A stretch of DNA of 64,000 nt from Misgurnus anguillicaudatus (GCF_027580225.2 NC_073340.2:35064001-35128000), one strand, 5' to 3'; counted from the stretch's first letter, positions 45,701 to 57,545 are shown. Program-made: numbers and translations. The notes: generated from the sequence alone by a model not told the origin.

Positions 45701-48700
45701 TTTTAAATTATTATTTAACTCCATTTTTTAACAATATGAAAACACTATTCAAACATGACATTAAAATATAAATATAAAAAATTACAGACATTTCTTGGGG
45801 GGTGCTGGGCGGGTGCTATGGATATTATAGCCGGAGCTACAGCACCACCTAGCTCCTCCCTGGCGTAGCCACTGAGGGGAAGTGATTATGTGGAGCATCA
45901 TTTTTAGACACAACTTTTTAAAATTATCTCACCTAAATGTTTTCTCAGTCAGTGTGTTTGTTTTTTACAATGGTATAAATGTTGTTGCACACTATGGGGT
46001 GGTTTCTTGGACAGGGATTATTAAAAGCCAAGACTACACTCTTAAAAAATGGTGCTAAATAGCACTTAAAGCTCGTGACATAGGGGAACCATTTTTAGTG
46101 CTATAGAGCTCCTATAAAGAGCCATACAGGGGTGACCACTATAGCACCAGATATGGTTCTATATAGCACAATAGGGTTCTACACAGGTGCTATACGGCAC
46201 TCAAAATGGTTATCCTACAGTGACGAGCCAGGGAACCACTTTTAGTGCTATTTAGCACTGTTTGTTTTTAGCATGCAGACCTTTAAGTATTAAATATAAC
46301 TAGTTTAAAAAAATACCCTATTAAAAACTTTACGTGTGTATTTTGAGGCAAAACAAAGGGCACTGATGTATTTTAGGATATGTCAGTGCAAGTTGTTTTC
46401 AGTTTGGACAGCTCTTACATTTATTTTAGTATAGGACTAGTCTAATCCCTGTCTAGGAAACCACCCCTATAGTTTACACACAGCACATAGAATTTTTAAG
46501 CATATGTAAGTAATTTCTGTGAATACATGCAAAGATGGACTTTTTGACATTATTTTGTGTGCAGGTTTCAAGAAATGATCTGTGCATGTTATGGAAGAAT
46601 GCAACTACACGCAGGGGGTGTGGCCTCAGTAAGCATTGTGCCTTATGTCTGAGAAATGGGCTTGGTAAATTCAGCTGAAAATTGCATTAAATCTTCTTGT
46701 TTTAAACAAAATTATGCTGCAAGATGTTTTAAACTACATTTAAGTTCCCTGTTATAGGTAACTCTGCAATTTTCAAATTTCCAATTTATTCCCATTAATT
46801 CCCATGGAAAGTTTCCAGCCTTGAAAATTCCTGGAATTTCATGCAACCGTATTTCTGTCCAATATTAACCCATTATGGGTTAAAAATAGCCCAGCCTTTT
46901 TAAGAGTGCATGTAAAAATGAATGACTTCAAACTGAACAACATTACACACATTTGAGTCTTTCTGAGATCATGAGAGTTAACAGGAAGGAAATCTGCACG
47001 GCCAAAGGAAATTACAGAGTTTATTTGTTACAGGACTGAAGTGATTTCTGGATCACAAGCTGTTAAAAAACCAACAAACTTCATAAACTTCACCAGTAAA
47101 AAAGTGATTAAAGAAGAACTGGATGATAAAATCATTATAATCATTATTATTATAATCATTTCATTACCAATATTGGCTTCAGAGACAGCAGTGAAGGTCC
47201 AGACCAGCAACACCAGTACAACATTAACACCACCCATCATCCAGCTCCTGTTATAAAGACATTATATCAATTTAGAAACAATTCAAATTAATTAATTTAA
47301 AATGTTTAGTCATACATATAACATTACAATAATCCGAACATGTATTTTTCCCTATTCTGGTAATAAAAATGAGAAACAACTTATTTTATGTTTGTGTTGT
47401 ATTTATTTTTACATTATTTGATTAAATCAGCTGTCAATCACATTCAGTGACATTAAACACAGATAAGAACATCACTTAATCACAAGGGCATAAGTTTGAT
47501 TTGGACACTGGTGGGGACCTAAATAAAACTGTGTAAAATTCCCTACTGAAAAAATCCATAAGCTGGTAGTTGGTTTTAGATGGTTTAAGGTGGCAGTAGC
47601 TGGTTTAAGCTGGTGGGTCAGCTGGTCTTTCAATCCTGCAGGCCGCCATGAACACACCTTCCAACGAAAAGTCAAGATCTCCGCAATTTAGCATCGCAAA
47701 GGCCTTAAGATGACACCTACCAAATATGGTTTAAATCTAATGAAATCTGTAGGAGGAGTTCACTAAAGTATGAAGCTTGGAAATCAGGGCCGGCGTCAAG
47801 GGGGGGCATTCACAGGCCGTGCCCCCCCAAACAGGTTGTTGTGCCCTTACACAGTTTTTGATTAATTTAATATATATCGAAAATAATTAAATATATATAT
47901 ATATATTAATAATTAAAATAAATTAAACATTGAATGTTTCATGACTTTTAATGTAATCAAATGAGGAAAATATAGTTCATATATGTCGTTTATTAAAATA
48001 GACCAGTTTCTCTGATTGGTTGTATTGCCGGGTCTCATGCGTCATTAGGCTTTAGCATATTTGTGACTTGATACCAACGTGTTTTTTTACAGCATTTTAT
48101 GGATCGTGTAAAATATGGATATTAGAACATTTAGAACGAACCAGCACCGCCTGCTACATCTGACTCGGAGATTAGAGGTCGAGGTGGAATTTTCAAATCT
48201 AAAGGACACTGTTTTAAGGAAGTTTAATGTTCGTACACGCCGGCTTCAGCTTTTTTTAAAGGTAAGTTAGCGTTGTTTTAATTTACGTAAGCTTAAATGT
48301 GAAGTGTGGCTATAGACCGTTAACAGCATTGCGACGTGATTATGGTAAAGCGGCTTTCATAACGGCTTTTAGGACGCGGTGTGCGCTGGGCTGCGCTATG
48401 AAACCCATTCATTTCAATGGCTTGCGCCACACGAGGGTGGTTTGTTTTTGTGTCGAGCAAAGCACGAGCGCAGTGGACAAAGTTCAAAACAGTTTAAATT
48501 TTGCGCATAGTTTGTGATCTTCTGCACTTTATACGGAAAATGAGCTGACAATGTGTAACAGTTGTATAAGTGTGTGCTTGCAGTGTTTGTTGTTTTAATG
48601 CCTTGTTTTTGCAAGTTATTGTTGCTAATTGCGTGCCCCCCCCCGTTAGAAGCCGCGTGCCCCCCTGTCAATTATGGTCTGGCGCCGGCTCTGCTGGAAA

Positions 48701-51660
48701 TGACAAAATTTGCACCCAAATTGCAGAGAAAATTCAAAATGGCCGACTTCCTGTGGGGTTTAGAGCTTGGCTCCAAGAGACTTTTTTATAGGTCTTGGGG
48801 TGATAGATGATCCTACTGCATTTCGTACCTGTATATTAAACATAGCGGGGGCTGCTCTCATGAATTTTTTTAGGTGGCGCTATAAAGCCATTTTACACCC
48901 CCATTTCTGAAGCCTATATCAAAGAAAATGTTCACCACATTTGACACGTGTGCAAAGTTTTTAAGACTTTTCAAGCATGTTTAGGCCCTCAAAAAAAATG
49001 TGATTCATTTCACCATAATTTGTCATGCCACCATAGACACGCTCTTAATGAAAAGTCAAGATTTTCACCATTTATCAACACAAGAGGCCTTAAGATTAGA
49101 GTGACCAAATATGATGTTGATATGGTTAAATCTCTAAGAGCAGTGATTCACAGCATAAAACATCATATTTCCTGCTGCCTCTGGGTGGCGCTATGACTAT
49201 GGGGCTGTTACTGGTACTTAATACTTGGTATTAAGATGTGTTTTTATCGATCGGATCACAAGTGGACGAGAGAGACACATTACGTTTACACCTGGTATTT
49301 AAATCCGTCTCTTTTGTCCACTTTCGACCGCTTCTGTGCTGAATACTATGAGGGGGTGGTCTGTGAGACGGTGGGCGAGTCTTTCTGCTGTCATTCAAAC
49401 CCGAGCGGGAGTAATTATGAGTTTATATGGACGCAAACTAATATTATGTCGGAGTGCACTGCTTGTTTAGCAAGTAAACATGCTGCACAGTGTTTTGTAC
49501 ATGAGTATGTAAGAGCTTTCTTTGAATTTTCAGCGCAATTGATGAAATAGGATCGCGCAACTTTCACACGCTTTCAAAACGAAACTACGGAGATCAGCCG
49601 CTTAGTTTTATCAATGAAAGGCTAAAAATAGCACTGTTCACCGTCTGTTCACGCCAGAAGTCAGAAAAGACATAAAACTTGTGTTTAATACCTCAGATTA
49701 GATAAATGGGCGGAGAGAAGGCGGTCACGTGTGGCTGTTCGAACGCATTCAACCACATATGCGTTCCGCAACTCCAAGCGATCCGATCGAAAGTGGTTTC
49801 GACTACCTCTGGATGTGGTTGAAAGTGGTCAAAAGTGGACGAGCTCAAAACGTTTTGAACACCGTTTACACCTGGCATTAACGTCGCCCACTTGTGATCC
49901 GATCGATAAAAACACATGTTAATGCCAAGTGTAAACAGCCTCTATATCTGTATTTGGCTATGTTGATGTGTCCAGGCCAGGACCCTTATCAAACATGTGA
50001 AGTCTGGGGTAGGTGAGACTTTGTATGCCTGAATTACAACAGCTTCCATAGCGAAACTTCACATTTTGCCAGGCCGCCACGGACACGCCCTTCAACGAAA
50101 AGTCAAGATCTTCTCAATTTATCTTCACAGAGGACTTAAGATCAGTCTGACCAAATATGATGACAATCTGATTAAATCTCAATGTGCGGTAAATCACAGT
50201 GTAAAACATGGCATTTTCTGCTGCCTCTAGGTGGCGCTATGATTGTAGTTGAATATTGGCATTGATCTCTGCAATTTAACATCACAAAGGCCTTTAGATG
50301 AGACTGACCAAATATGATGATCTGATTAAATCTCTAGGAGGAGTTCGTTAAAGTACCAAGCCTGGAAATGGCCAATTTTGCATAGAAATCACAGCAAAAA
50401 TTCAAAATAGCCGACATCCTGTGGGGTTTAGAGCTTAGTTCCAAGGGACCTAACTACATATAGACAGCTCAGTGTGCACTAATCTACATATACCGTAAAC
50501 AAGTCTACTCTGTTTAGATTTGCAACTCATAATATAAGATTGTCATGTATTGGGAGAAAACACTGACCCTATTATCAATATTTCACACGTATTTTGTGCA
50601 TAAAACTGTTGATATAAGAAAGTTTTCTTCATCACCACCATCATGTTTATTCCTCCAAATAGTCCATATTCAAAACAGAGGATCAAACATTATCCAGGTA
50701 AATGATTAAGGTAAACAGCTCATTCATGCGTCAGCTCCATACAGTCTCATGTGTGCTGCTCCTGCGCAGCTCACCGCAGAGAGAGATCATGCGTGCATCC
50801 CCGGGGAAAGGCAGACCTCGCGCTCGCGGGACAGTAAGGGCACACGAAATGCATACACATCTCAAGCTACGCCTCATCCAAAAGTCGCTAGTTTGTCGCA
50901 ATGCCAAGTTTTGTAAAACAGTCGCCAAAGGGGTCTGAAAGTGAAAGGCGCAAAACCTGTGCAAGGTGGCGAAACTGCTTCAGATAGATAGTAAAGACAT
51001 CATAAGCCAATCATCAAGCGATGTGAGTTAGAGAGGCGGGACTTAAAAAAGGAAAAGCCAATCATTAAGCGACTTGAGATACAGAGGCGGGACTCGTTGC
51101 AGATAACAAGATTTGTTAACCGTTTGTGTACCACAGACTGCATTACTTTTACAGAACGCGGTTATAAAAGATTTGAATCTCATTTAAATGATTCACGAGT
51201 AAATAAATGTTAAATAAAAAAGTAATAAGTAAAAACACAAGTCACATACGTACATCAGTGGTTATATATATTACATTAACTGTTTGGTCGAAATTATTGC
51301 TCCCTCAAAATCGACGCATTAACCCAACCATCATCACTTAAACACTGCTAGATAACAGCGCTTTACTTAAACGTGCAAGTATGTTGTTTGAGAAATCGAT
51401 CACAGTAATGTTAAGATGAAAACCCGTGAACGCGATTCAGCAGCATCACAATAATAATACAAAACTGTATTAGGCTACTAAACAATCATCATCGTAATAC
51501 AGATTCATGATTTTGTTAGCCTATAAACACAAAGATGCAAATATATACATATACATATTCAGCAAAACTTTGTAAGGTAGTCATGAAGTTTGTATAAAAT
51601 GTAGTGTTCACCTACTGTTTATTTGTCTTCACTGGATAGAGGTTTAAGATCACAGGACGC
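42591..51660 (-). CDS. R4: most intact Ig-like receptor gene
   Basis: Exons right to left: 5' UTR about 51660-51616, signal 47247-47168 (ATG at 47240), Ig 43818-43525, cassette 43437-43417, stalk 43226-43161, transmembrane/tail 42745-42591. The leader is MMGGVNVVLVLLVWTF, cleaved probably near VSEA. The Ig exon starts DIKIKCENVTAHVGDK and has sequons NVT, NCT, NHT and NMT. Two cysteines conserved elsewhere are missing (CC is CS, TIC is QIF) and one is gained (KEC), leaving seven. The membrane segment is followed by KKK and a tail ending KCSDRETV. The cassette acceptor reads ACCG instead of ACAG; skipping it keeps frame. Both large introns are filled with hAT and other repeats. It probably encodes a surface receptor of unknown ligand. 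Confidence 0.7.
43525..43818 (-). CDS. R4 Ig-domain exon
   Basis: 294 bp, phase 1-1, acceptor CTTTTACAG, donor ACAACAG/GTACAG. SCPY and NCG motifs are kept. It has an insertion of a few residues around DLKCRKLRR compared with R1. Confidence 0.8.
44641..45874. mobile_element. hAT-type element
   Basis: Ends CAGTGGCGGCTCC and (complement) GGCGTAGCCACTG, perfect 8-bp duplication AGGGGAAG (44633-44640, 45875-45882). No transposase frame found. Confidence 0.88.
45025..45312. mobile_element. MITE nested in the hAT element
   Basis: Inverted ends TAGGGTGACCATATG and (complement) ATGGGCACCCTA, with inner GGACGCGTCC arms. Confidence 0.75.
45996..46467. mobile_element. GGGGYGGTTTCYNGGACAGG element, interrupted
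   Basis: Inverted ends flanked by TAT. An uninterrupted relative is at 54531-54760. A second repeat (about 46037-46275, CACTCTTAAAAAATGGTGC) lies inside. Confidence 0.65.
47168..47247 (-). CDS. R4 signal-peptide exon
   Basis: Acceptor TATAACAG, two adjacent ATGs, a hydrophobic leader, then SEANIG across donor ATTG/GTAATG. Phase 1. Confidence 0.8.
47785..48693. mobile_element. hAT-type element
   Basis: Ends CAGGGCCGGCGTCA and (complement) TGGCGCCGGCTCTG. The flanks TTGGAAAT and CTGGAAAT match at seven of eight bases. Confidence 0.75.
49219..49943. mobile_element. Harbinger-like MITE, copy 3
   Basis: Same body as 16114-16835, with the left terminus truncated or overwritten. Confidence 0.75.
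51000..51105. repeat. Short direct repeat with CCAAT words
   Basis: AGCCAATCATYAAGCGAYTTGAG is present twice, about 55 bp apart, each followed by AGAGGCGGGAC. It lies downstream of the R4 first exon; role unknown. Confidence 0.55.
51106..51610. other. No gene seen
   Basis: AT-rich intron sequence of R4. Confidence 0.35.
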
Positions 51661-51800
51661 TTCTGAGATACGCAAAAACTTTTAAAACACTACGTTACTT
51701 TCACTTTAATAATGAGGGAAGGGTCAAACTACGTAATGCTGCCCAATACTGAATGTTGTTGCCGTGTTTAGATGGAAACTCCCAGCAGCAGTAAGAGATT
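51616..51800 (-). promoter_or_regulatory. R4 5' UTR exon and promoter block with IRF-like motif
   Basis: Donor AAACA/GTAGGTG at 51616. Upstream on the minus strand is AAAGTGAAAGTAA (51707-51695), aligned with the R3 motif and followed by the same flanking block. No clear TATA box is seen. Confidence 0.42.
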
Positions 51801-52199
51801 CAAGCAGCATGTAATGAGCTAAAATTAGAGCATGACAACTAAAGTCCTTCAGTTCTCCATTCACAGATAAAAATCAGATTCACATCCAGTGTCCTACTGG
51901 TGGTTATAGTGAAGTACAGGAGTTTTCATTTATGTTCAAGTTCAAAAGTTTAGGCTGACTTTACTGAAATGTTTCTTTTGATCTTATATAAATCTTTTGT
52001 AATGAAGATGCATGCTAAAATGTTTAAGTGTATCCAGGTGGGTATTATTGCATCTGGTTTAAATTCTCAGAATTCATACAAAGTAGGCTATGTTGTCTCC
52101 CAAAAACTTTTGTTTTTTATTTTCACACCCATTGTGTTATCATGTTTCCCTCATCTGAAATAGATAACTCATAAATAGACAGATATTTTCCTGACATCT
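51801..52199. other. Upstream of R4, no gene seen
   Basis: AT-rich; a short open frame at 51969-52163 has no recognisable motif. Confidence 0.35.
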
Positions 52200-52853
52200 G
52201 TTCTTTGGTAGCAATTACTTCAAGCAAGCGCTTTTAGTAGTTCTGAATCAGACCTGCACATCGTTCAGAAGGAATTTTTGACCCATTCCGCTTTACAAAA
52301 CCGCTTCAACTGAGACAGATTTGAAGGATGTCTGGTATGAAGCGCTCTTATAAGGTCAACTCTATGACAAGGCCACTCCAAATGATGCATTTTGTTTATC
52401 TTAAATTTAGGATATTTTGTTAAACTTGGGAACTCATTTTCCCCTCGATGAAGGCAAGTGGTCCAGGCCCTGAGGGAACAAAGCATGCCCAAATCACGAT
52501 GTTCCCTCCACCATACTTCACCGTCGGGATGATGTTTTGTTGTTGGTAAGCGGTGCCATTTTTGTTTTAAACTCATTTTATTTCTGAAACAAATTAGCTT
52601 TCATTAAAGTAATTAGTCTAAGGGTTCATTAACATCTTCATCCAGCACTATGAATGTTTAATGGTTGTTTTCAAAAAAACAAACAAACAAAAAAACTAGT
52701 TAATTATTTGTGTGTTGTCAGCTTATACACATTGTGTTTATCTATTGTTGTGATCTAGATGAGGATCAGACCACATTTTATGGCAAATCACTGTAGAAAA
52801 CCTTTATTTATTGTTTATTCCTAGGGGTTCACATACTTTTTCTTGCCACTGTA
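52200..52853 (-). pseudogene. Tc1-like transposase relic
   Basis: Minus-strand pieces include HHPDGEVWW-type and LAFIEGKMSS-like stretches and RALHTRHPSNLSQLKRFCKA, out of frame with each other. The end at 52853 is the complement of CAGTGGCAAGAAAAAGTATG, the family seen at 25775. Confidence 0.75.
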
Positions 52854-53243
52854 TACACAGCTGGTTCAATACATTGGTAGTAACTGCATTCTCTGTGAAT
52901 TCATATTTTAAGTTAGCCTGACGTTGTCATACTCAATTCTAGTCAGAATTTGAGTCTGATACCGCTCCATTGAGCTATAATTATGAGGCGTGTCTCAACC
53001 GAAAAATGCCTCTGATCTCAATTGGATAGACCTACGACCAATCAGAGCAACATAGTGTGTGACGTATGTTGAAATTACGTCTTTGCAGCCTGCCCAAACT
53101 GCTAGTTATTTCGCTACAATGACACTAACATTGTGATTATACTGAGTTAGCGAATGTACATCAACACCTACTATGTTTACAACATTTCGTTTATATCACA
53201 ACATGAAGTATTTACTAAGTCATAGAGTAAGACTATCTCTTAC

Positions 53244-53465
53244 CATTTGTACGTTAGGTGAACTTCATCCACGACGATACCCATTACGTTGGCTTGAAAA
53301 TATTGGAGCCTAGCATGTCCCTCCACTTATTCAGCAACCACGATTCCGGGCTTCCGAAAAGAAGCTGGCAACGACCGCTAATTATATCCATCTCGTCGTG
53401 CACGCAGAGTTGCATCGCCATGATAAGGTTGCCCATTTCAGTTGCGACCAACTTTTGCCGAATAT
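53244..53465 (-). pseudogene. RecQ-like helicase, remainder of exon 1
   Basis: It resumes with FGKS (53462-53451). In shifting frames it then gives DIISGRCQLLFGSPESWL, NKWRDMLGSNIF and VMGIVVDEVHLTYKW, with the DEVH box of motif II. It ends at donor AAATG/GTAAGAG. At least two frameshifts, and the C-terminal helicase exons are absent. Confidence 0.68.
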
Positions 53466-54034
53466 AGACGGTGGGCCGAGGGGAGATTTCGTGTTATCAG
53501 ACGATCTCTGGTGATGGATAACCCAGTTTTTTTAATGTAACCGCTATGCTTTTCAACAAAGCAAATAAAAATTGTTGCCACTTACATACCTTGCACATTA
53601 CTATAATATCGGTAACTTTCTCCAGGTTATTTTCCCGGCGAATAGAGCAAGCAGCTACGTTTGGGGTCTGAAGTTCATGACGTATTTGTTGCCTTCGTCC
53701 AATAGCGTGCGTGGAAAATTGTCGGTGTTGATGACGCGTGTCAACACACTGGCGAATTTCGCAGGAAAGATTGAACTTGTTAACTAATTTTAGCCACTAA
53801 TGCAGTTTTAATATTCAGTTTGACACAAAATGTGAATGTAGAGGTAATGTTGCCCATTCTTACTGTTTTTATTTTATGTAACCATCTTTGTCATGTCCTG
53901 TCATTTTTTTTGTAATCTTTAATAAATACACCATTCTATTTTTTTTACACCGTTCTGATATCTGTTATCGTTTGGAAACACAACGTCATAAAGCAAGACA
54001 GACAATTATTTTCCCTGCTTTATCATGTTTACTG

Positions 54035-54350
54035 GAAAAGAAATGTCAAAAAATGAAGTGCTGCATACATGTATTTGAGTGTAGGGGACCCACCATTCCC
54101 TTCACAGGCACAAGTTGGCAGAAATTGATTTAATCAGTGTTTCTGTGGAAAGACCTTGAATGCAGAGAAAGCATTATACAAGAATACAGGCATATAAGTT
54201 ACAAAGCCAGGAACCGACAAACAAGTTAGTCAAACTAGCTAACACTAGCTACCACAGGCAGTGCTTCAGCTATTTCACAAATATCACAAAGATAAAAAGC
54301 ACACAAAGGAGAAGAGAGGAAGTTTTTATTGAAGAAACTGCAAAGGAAGG
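54035..54350 (+). pseudogene. Possible zinc-binding-domain exon of the nested element
   Basis: With one in-frame stop and a shift it reads CCIHVFECRGPTIPFTGTSW, FLWKDLEC and SYHRQCFSYFTNITKIK, then RREEV. The spacing of Cys and His (YHRQC) recalls zinc-binding domains at the start of some fish transposon-encoded proteins. Recall only. Confidence 0.35.
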
Positions 54351-54530
54351 TTGGTAGTATATTGTATAGACATGCAGTGAAGAAAGTAGCATGATTTACA
54401 GTAGTATAAATTAAATATGCAATGTTTAAGCAGTAGCCTTTAAATAGCAGAGCAAAAATGCATCAAAGACAAATGGTTTAAGATTATTATAACAGTTACA
54501 TAGAAAATCTCTGGGGGATGGCAACATATA

Positions 54531-54760
54531 GGGGCGGTTTCCCGGACAGGGATTAGACTAGTCCTAGACTTAAACACTTTTAAGAGCTCTCCAAACTGAA
54601 AACAACTTGCACTGACATATCTTAAAATACATCAGTTTTACCTCAAAATGCACACTGGTAATGTTTTTAGTAAGACATGTTTGTTAAAACTAGTTATATT
54701 TTCTAATTAAACTAAGGCCTAGTCCTAGATTAAGCTAATCCTGGTCCGGGAAACCGCCCC
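54531..54760. mobile_element. GGGGCGGTTTCCCGGACAGG element
   Basis: Inverted ends of about 24 bp and an ATA flank on both sides. Uninterrupted relative of 45996-46467. Confidence 0.75.
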
Positions 54761-54914
54761 ATACAGTGTATATACATACACATGTGCAGTGTAGTAAAAG
54801 TAAAAGAGTAGTACAAATGTAGATGCAGTGTATTAACAGTAATATAATAAAAACAACCTACAAAATTTACCTTTTCAATTATGGCATCGTTATTATCAAC
54901 AAGACCAGACACCT

Positions 54915-55409
54915 GGGGTCTCATTTATAAATCCTTACTAAAAGTCTACGTACGCACAAAAGCCAAAAATGGAATACGCCAAAAAATATCATGACAAAAC
55001 AAAGCACTGTTCCCTTTATAAATCACAGATCACCTGCAAGTGTTCATAGATGAATCATTCTCAGGTCCCACCCTGCAAGCCCATTCTCCCATTAAGTTTG
55101 GTTTTGTATAGATCACAACCTTTGTGTGGGAACTGGCGTACGCACAAAACGGGGCTGGAAATGTGCATACACCAGTTCCCACACAAAGGTTGTGATCTAT
55201 AAAAAAAAACTTAATGGGAGATGGGCTTGCAGGGTGGGACCTGAGGATGATTCATGTATGAACACTTGCAGGTGATCTGTGATTTATAAAGGGAACAGTG
55301 CTTTGTTTTATAAGTCTTAATTTTTTTTTTGGTTTATGCCATCCTTGGCTTTTGTGCGTACGTAGACTTTTAGTAAGGATCATACGCACAGTTTTATAAA
55401 TGAGACCCC
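54915..55409. mobile_element. 495-bp near-perfect foldback
   Basis: Ends GGGGTCTCATTTATAAA; the arms extend almost to the centre (AACTGGCGTACGCAC loop). Non-coding. Confidence 0.85.
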
Positions 55410-55767
55410 TAAACGATGTGAAATTGGTTTATTACCCATGTTAAGGGAACAGGTGGAACCAATATATGTAGCATGAGTTTTTCACTGCTGAAAGTTACAA
55501 ATTATTTTTCTTCAATCAGTGATGTGCAGAACCTAAACCTATTGTTTTGCACTTTTTTAGTGGTAGAGGCAGAGGATGCAGAGGCAACGCCAGTAAAAAC
55601 ACAGGCTCTAAGGTCTTAAGCCCATGGTCTTTACTCTTTACACATCCAAGCAGGCCCCACACCTTGCATTATCTGCAAACATAAGAAGTATAAGGTTCAG
55701 AAAAACAGCAGTAAAGAGGTTAAAATAAAATTAACAGTATAAAACAAGGTATCACTTCACCTGCCCT

Positions 55768-55993
55768 TACAAAAATTAACCATTGTTTTTCTACAGTTAA
55801 AAAATGGTAACTGTAGTAAAACCATGGTAACCACAAAATAACTATTGTTTTGACAACTATGGTTTTTAAAAACCATAGTTAAATCGTGGTTAGTGTAGTA
55901 AAACCATAGTTTTGCTGATAGTAATCAATACAACAAAATACATTGGTTACTACACTTTTACCACAATAAAACCATGGTTAATGTTCGTAAGGG
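55768..55993. mobile_element. MITE of ACCATGGTT words
   Basis: Ends CCCTTACAAAAATTAACCAT and (complement) ATGGTTAATGTTCGTAAGGG. Confidence 0.7.
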
Positions 55994-56902
55994 TGCTATC
56001 GAGATTATACCCTGTACCTCACCACACAAAAACACGAGAACATTAACTAACATATGCAAATACTGTTAACAACGTGAACTTTGACTGTCAAAGCTAAATT
56101 TACTTTTCAAAAAAACTGTGGAAGAAACAGAGGGAGTGAACATTGCAGCTTATAAAATCTATAATACTGTGAAAAGCATAAATTATATCGAAATGTAAAT
56201 TTTCGCTGCTCTACATGTCTACACCCAAGCAGCTGTCGAAGTGTGGCTTGCCCACCGGTCATTTTCAAGCGCAGTGGGCGCGAACTTTATGAAATATTAC
56301 TAGAACAACCGGTTGGGGTGTGTCTCTCTTAAACGGAGATGTAAGAGAAATGAAGACGACACATATACATATTTTGTGTATGACCGATCGGCGGTAAAAG
56401 TTAATCTGCATTGAACATCGTTGTTGTACGGAATGGTTAACGTTAGTCTACGCCTACGTAAAACGACACTTACGAGACGCATACATACGTTTGAACAAAC
56501 CAGTGTATAGAACAAACATTTTAAATAGATATCAATTAAATCAAATGGATACTTACAATCACACAAAGAATGTCCTTGGCGATGGTCAATTCCGCTGCAG
56601 CTCGTGTATGAATCCGTAACAGCTGTTCTACTAACATACATCTGATTGGTTAATAATAATCCTATGTCAGTATCTTGCCGCTCTATTGGTTCGACTGATA
56701 TAGTAGGCAACCGCGTTTGCCTGCATATTTACGGGGACATTTTATCATTTCGGGGGGAAATGTGCAATAAATGCGAGTGGCAACACTTTTCATATCGTTG
56801 AGAATAAAACAACCGTCCAAACTTTACAAATTCAGGTTGTCCCTCCATGGGGATCATCCATTTCGAAAAGTAAAGCAGATACGGAGCCTCGGCCCACCGT
56901 CT

Positions 56903-57043
56903 AATAGGAAGGACGGCAAAAACATCAACAAATGCCCTGCTCGCGTTTCTCTGTTCCTCTTTTAAAATCAATGCTCTGTCGATATCTTTTAGAACAGACT
57001 CAATGTCAGAATCCACACAGTTGAACTCTACAGCGGCACCCAT
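56903..57043 (-). pseudogene. RecQ-like helicase, N-terminal part of exon 1
   Basis: It begins MGAAVEFNCVDSDIESVLKD, then LKEEQRNASRAFVDVFAVLP, the sequence that normally leads into Walker A (TGFGKS) in RecQ-like helicases. The reading is cut exactly there by the nested element. Confidence 0.65.
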
Positions 57044-57484
57044 TCAACACACGCGCTCTTTGGTGACGTGGTTGATTACGTTACTATTGATTATCTGTCC
57101 ATCATCGTTTAAAGCCCGCGCTGACAATTTGATTGGTTCGACCAGCATTTGTCCAAGCATAGTAGCTCCTCAACGCAGAAACCCCAGACCGATATTCCCG
57201 TTTTCAAAATCTTGTGGGCGGGGGTAAGATCGGCTGGCACCCAGGCTAATTTTAAGTTTCGACTGCAAATGTCACATCCATAATTGCTCACATGTAGCCT
57301 CTATAGAGTCCTTAAGACAACATTTACAGATGGTGGGCAACTATAGGTCAAAACAGGAAAACTAAATGGTGAAGCTGATGAGGGTAATGGAAGACTAGGA
57401 GCAGGTGCGGGAAAGTGAGGGATTCTCGGAGGCATTTAGCAGAGGCTTGTGTCCAAAGGCACATCTTTGCTGGCACCTATCAGA

Positions 57485-57545
57485 GCAAAATCACGAGTGT
57501 TAAATGTACACTGCTGTGTACATTTAACACTAGTGATTTTGCTTT
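57485..57545. repeat. 29-bp-arm hairpin
   Basis: GCAAAATCACGAGTGTTAA and its complement flank a 4-base loop with one mismatch. Confidence 0.9.

Larger units (their letters stand above)
44094..46908. mobile_element. Large composite repeat in the R4 intron
   Basis: Left end near GGCTGGGTAAAATG and right end near AAAAATAGCCCAGCC. Both contain ATATTGGACAGAA or its complement in inverted order. It contains several nested elements listed separately. Confidence 0.5.
47475..50460. repeat. Old tandem repeat array broken by later insertions
   Basis: Related units containing GAAAAGTCAAGAT, GGCCTTAAGAT and GACCAAATATGATG occur near 47670, 49060, 50100 and 50270. They are separated by the hAT (47785-48693) and the Harbinger-like MITE (49219-49943). 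It lies in the R4 5' intron. Confidence 0.6.
53465..56903. mobile_element. 3.4-kb TIR element nested in the helicase exon
   Basis: A 17-bp inverted repeat TAGACGGTGGGCCGAGG lies at both ends (left about 53465-53481, right 56887-56903), with a likely ATA duplication. The interior holds several MITEs and a possible exon at 54035-54350. Family not recognised. Confidence 0.65.
52913..57249 (-). mobile_element. Transposon carrying the first exon of a RecQ-like helicase
   Basis: The outer ends are the inverted repeat TTAGCCTG...CAGGCTAA. TTTTAAG is duplicated on both sides (52906-52912, 57250-57256). Inside, the minus strand encodes a helicase start at 57043 and, beyond a 3.4-kb nested insertion, the rest of that exon down to a donor at 53244. 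Without the insertion the element is about 0.9 kb. Confidence 0.72.

Noticed and set aside
56300..56710. 136-codon minus-strand frame
   Set aside because: No recognisable domain and no splice or start support; lies within the nested TIR element.
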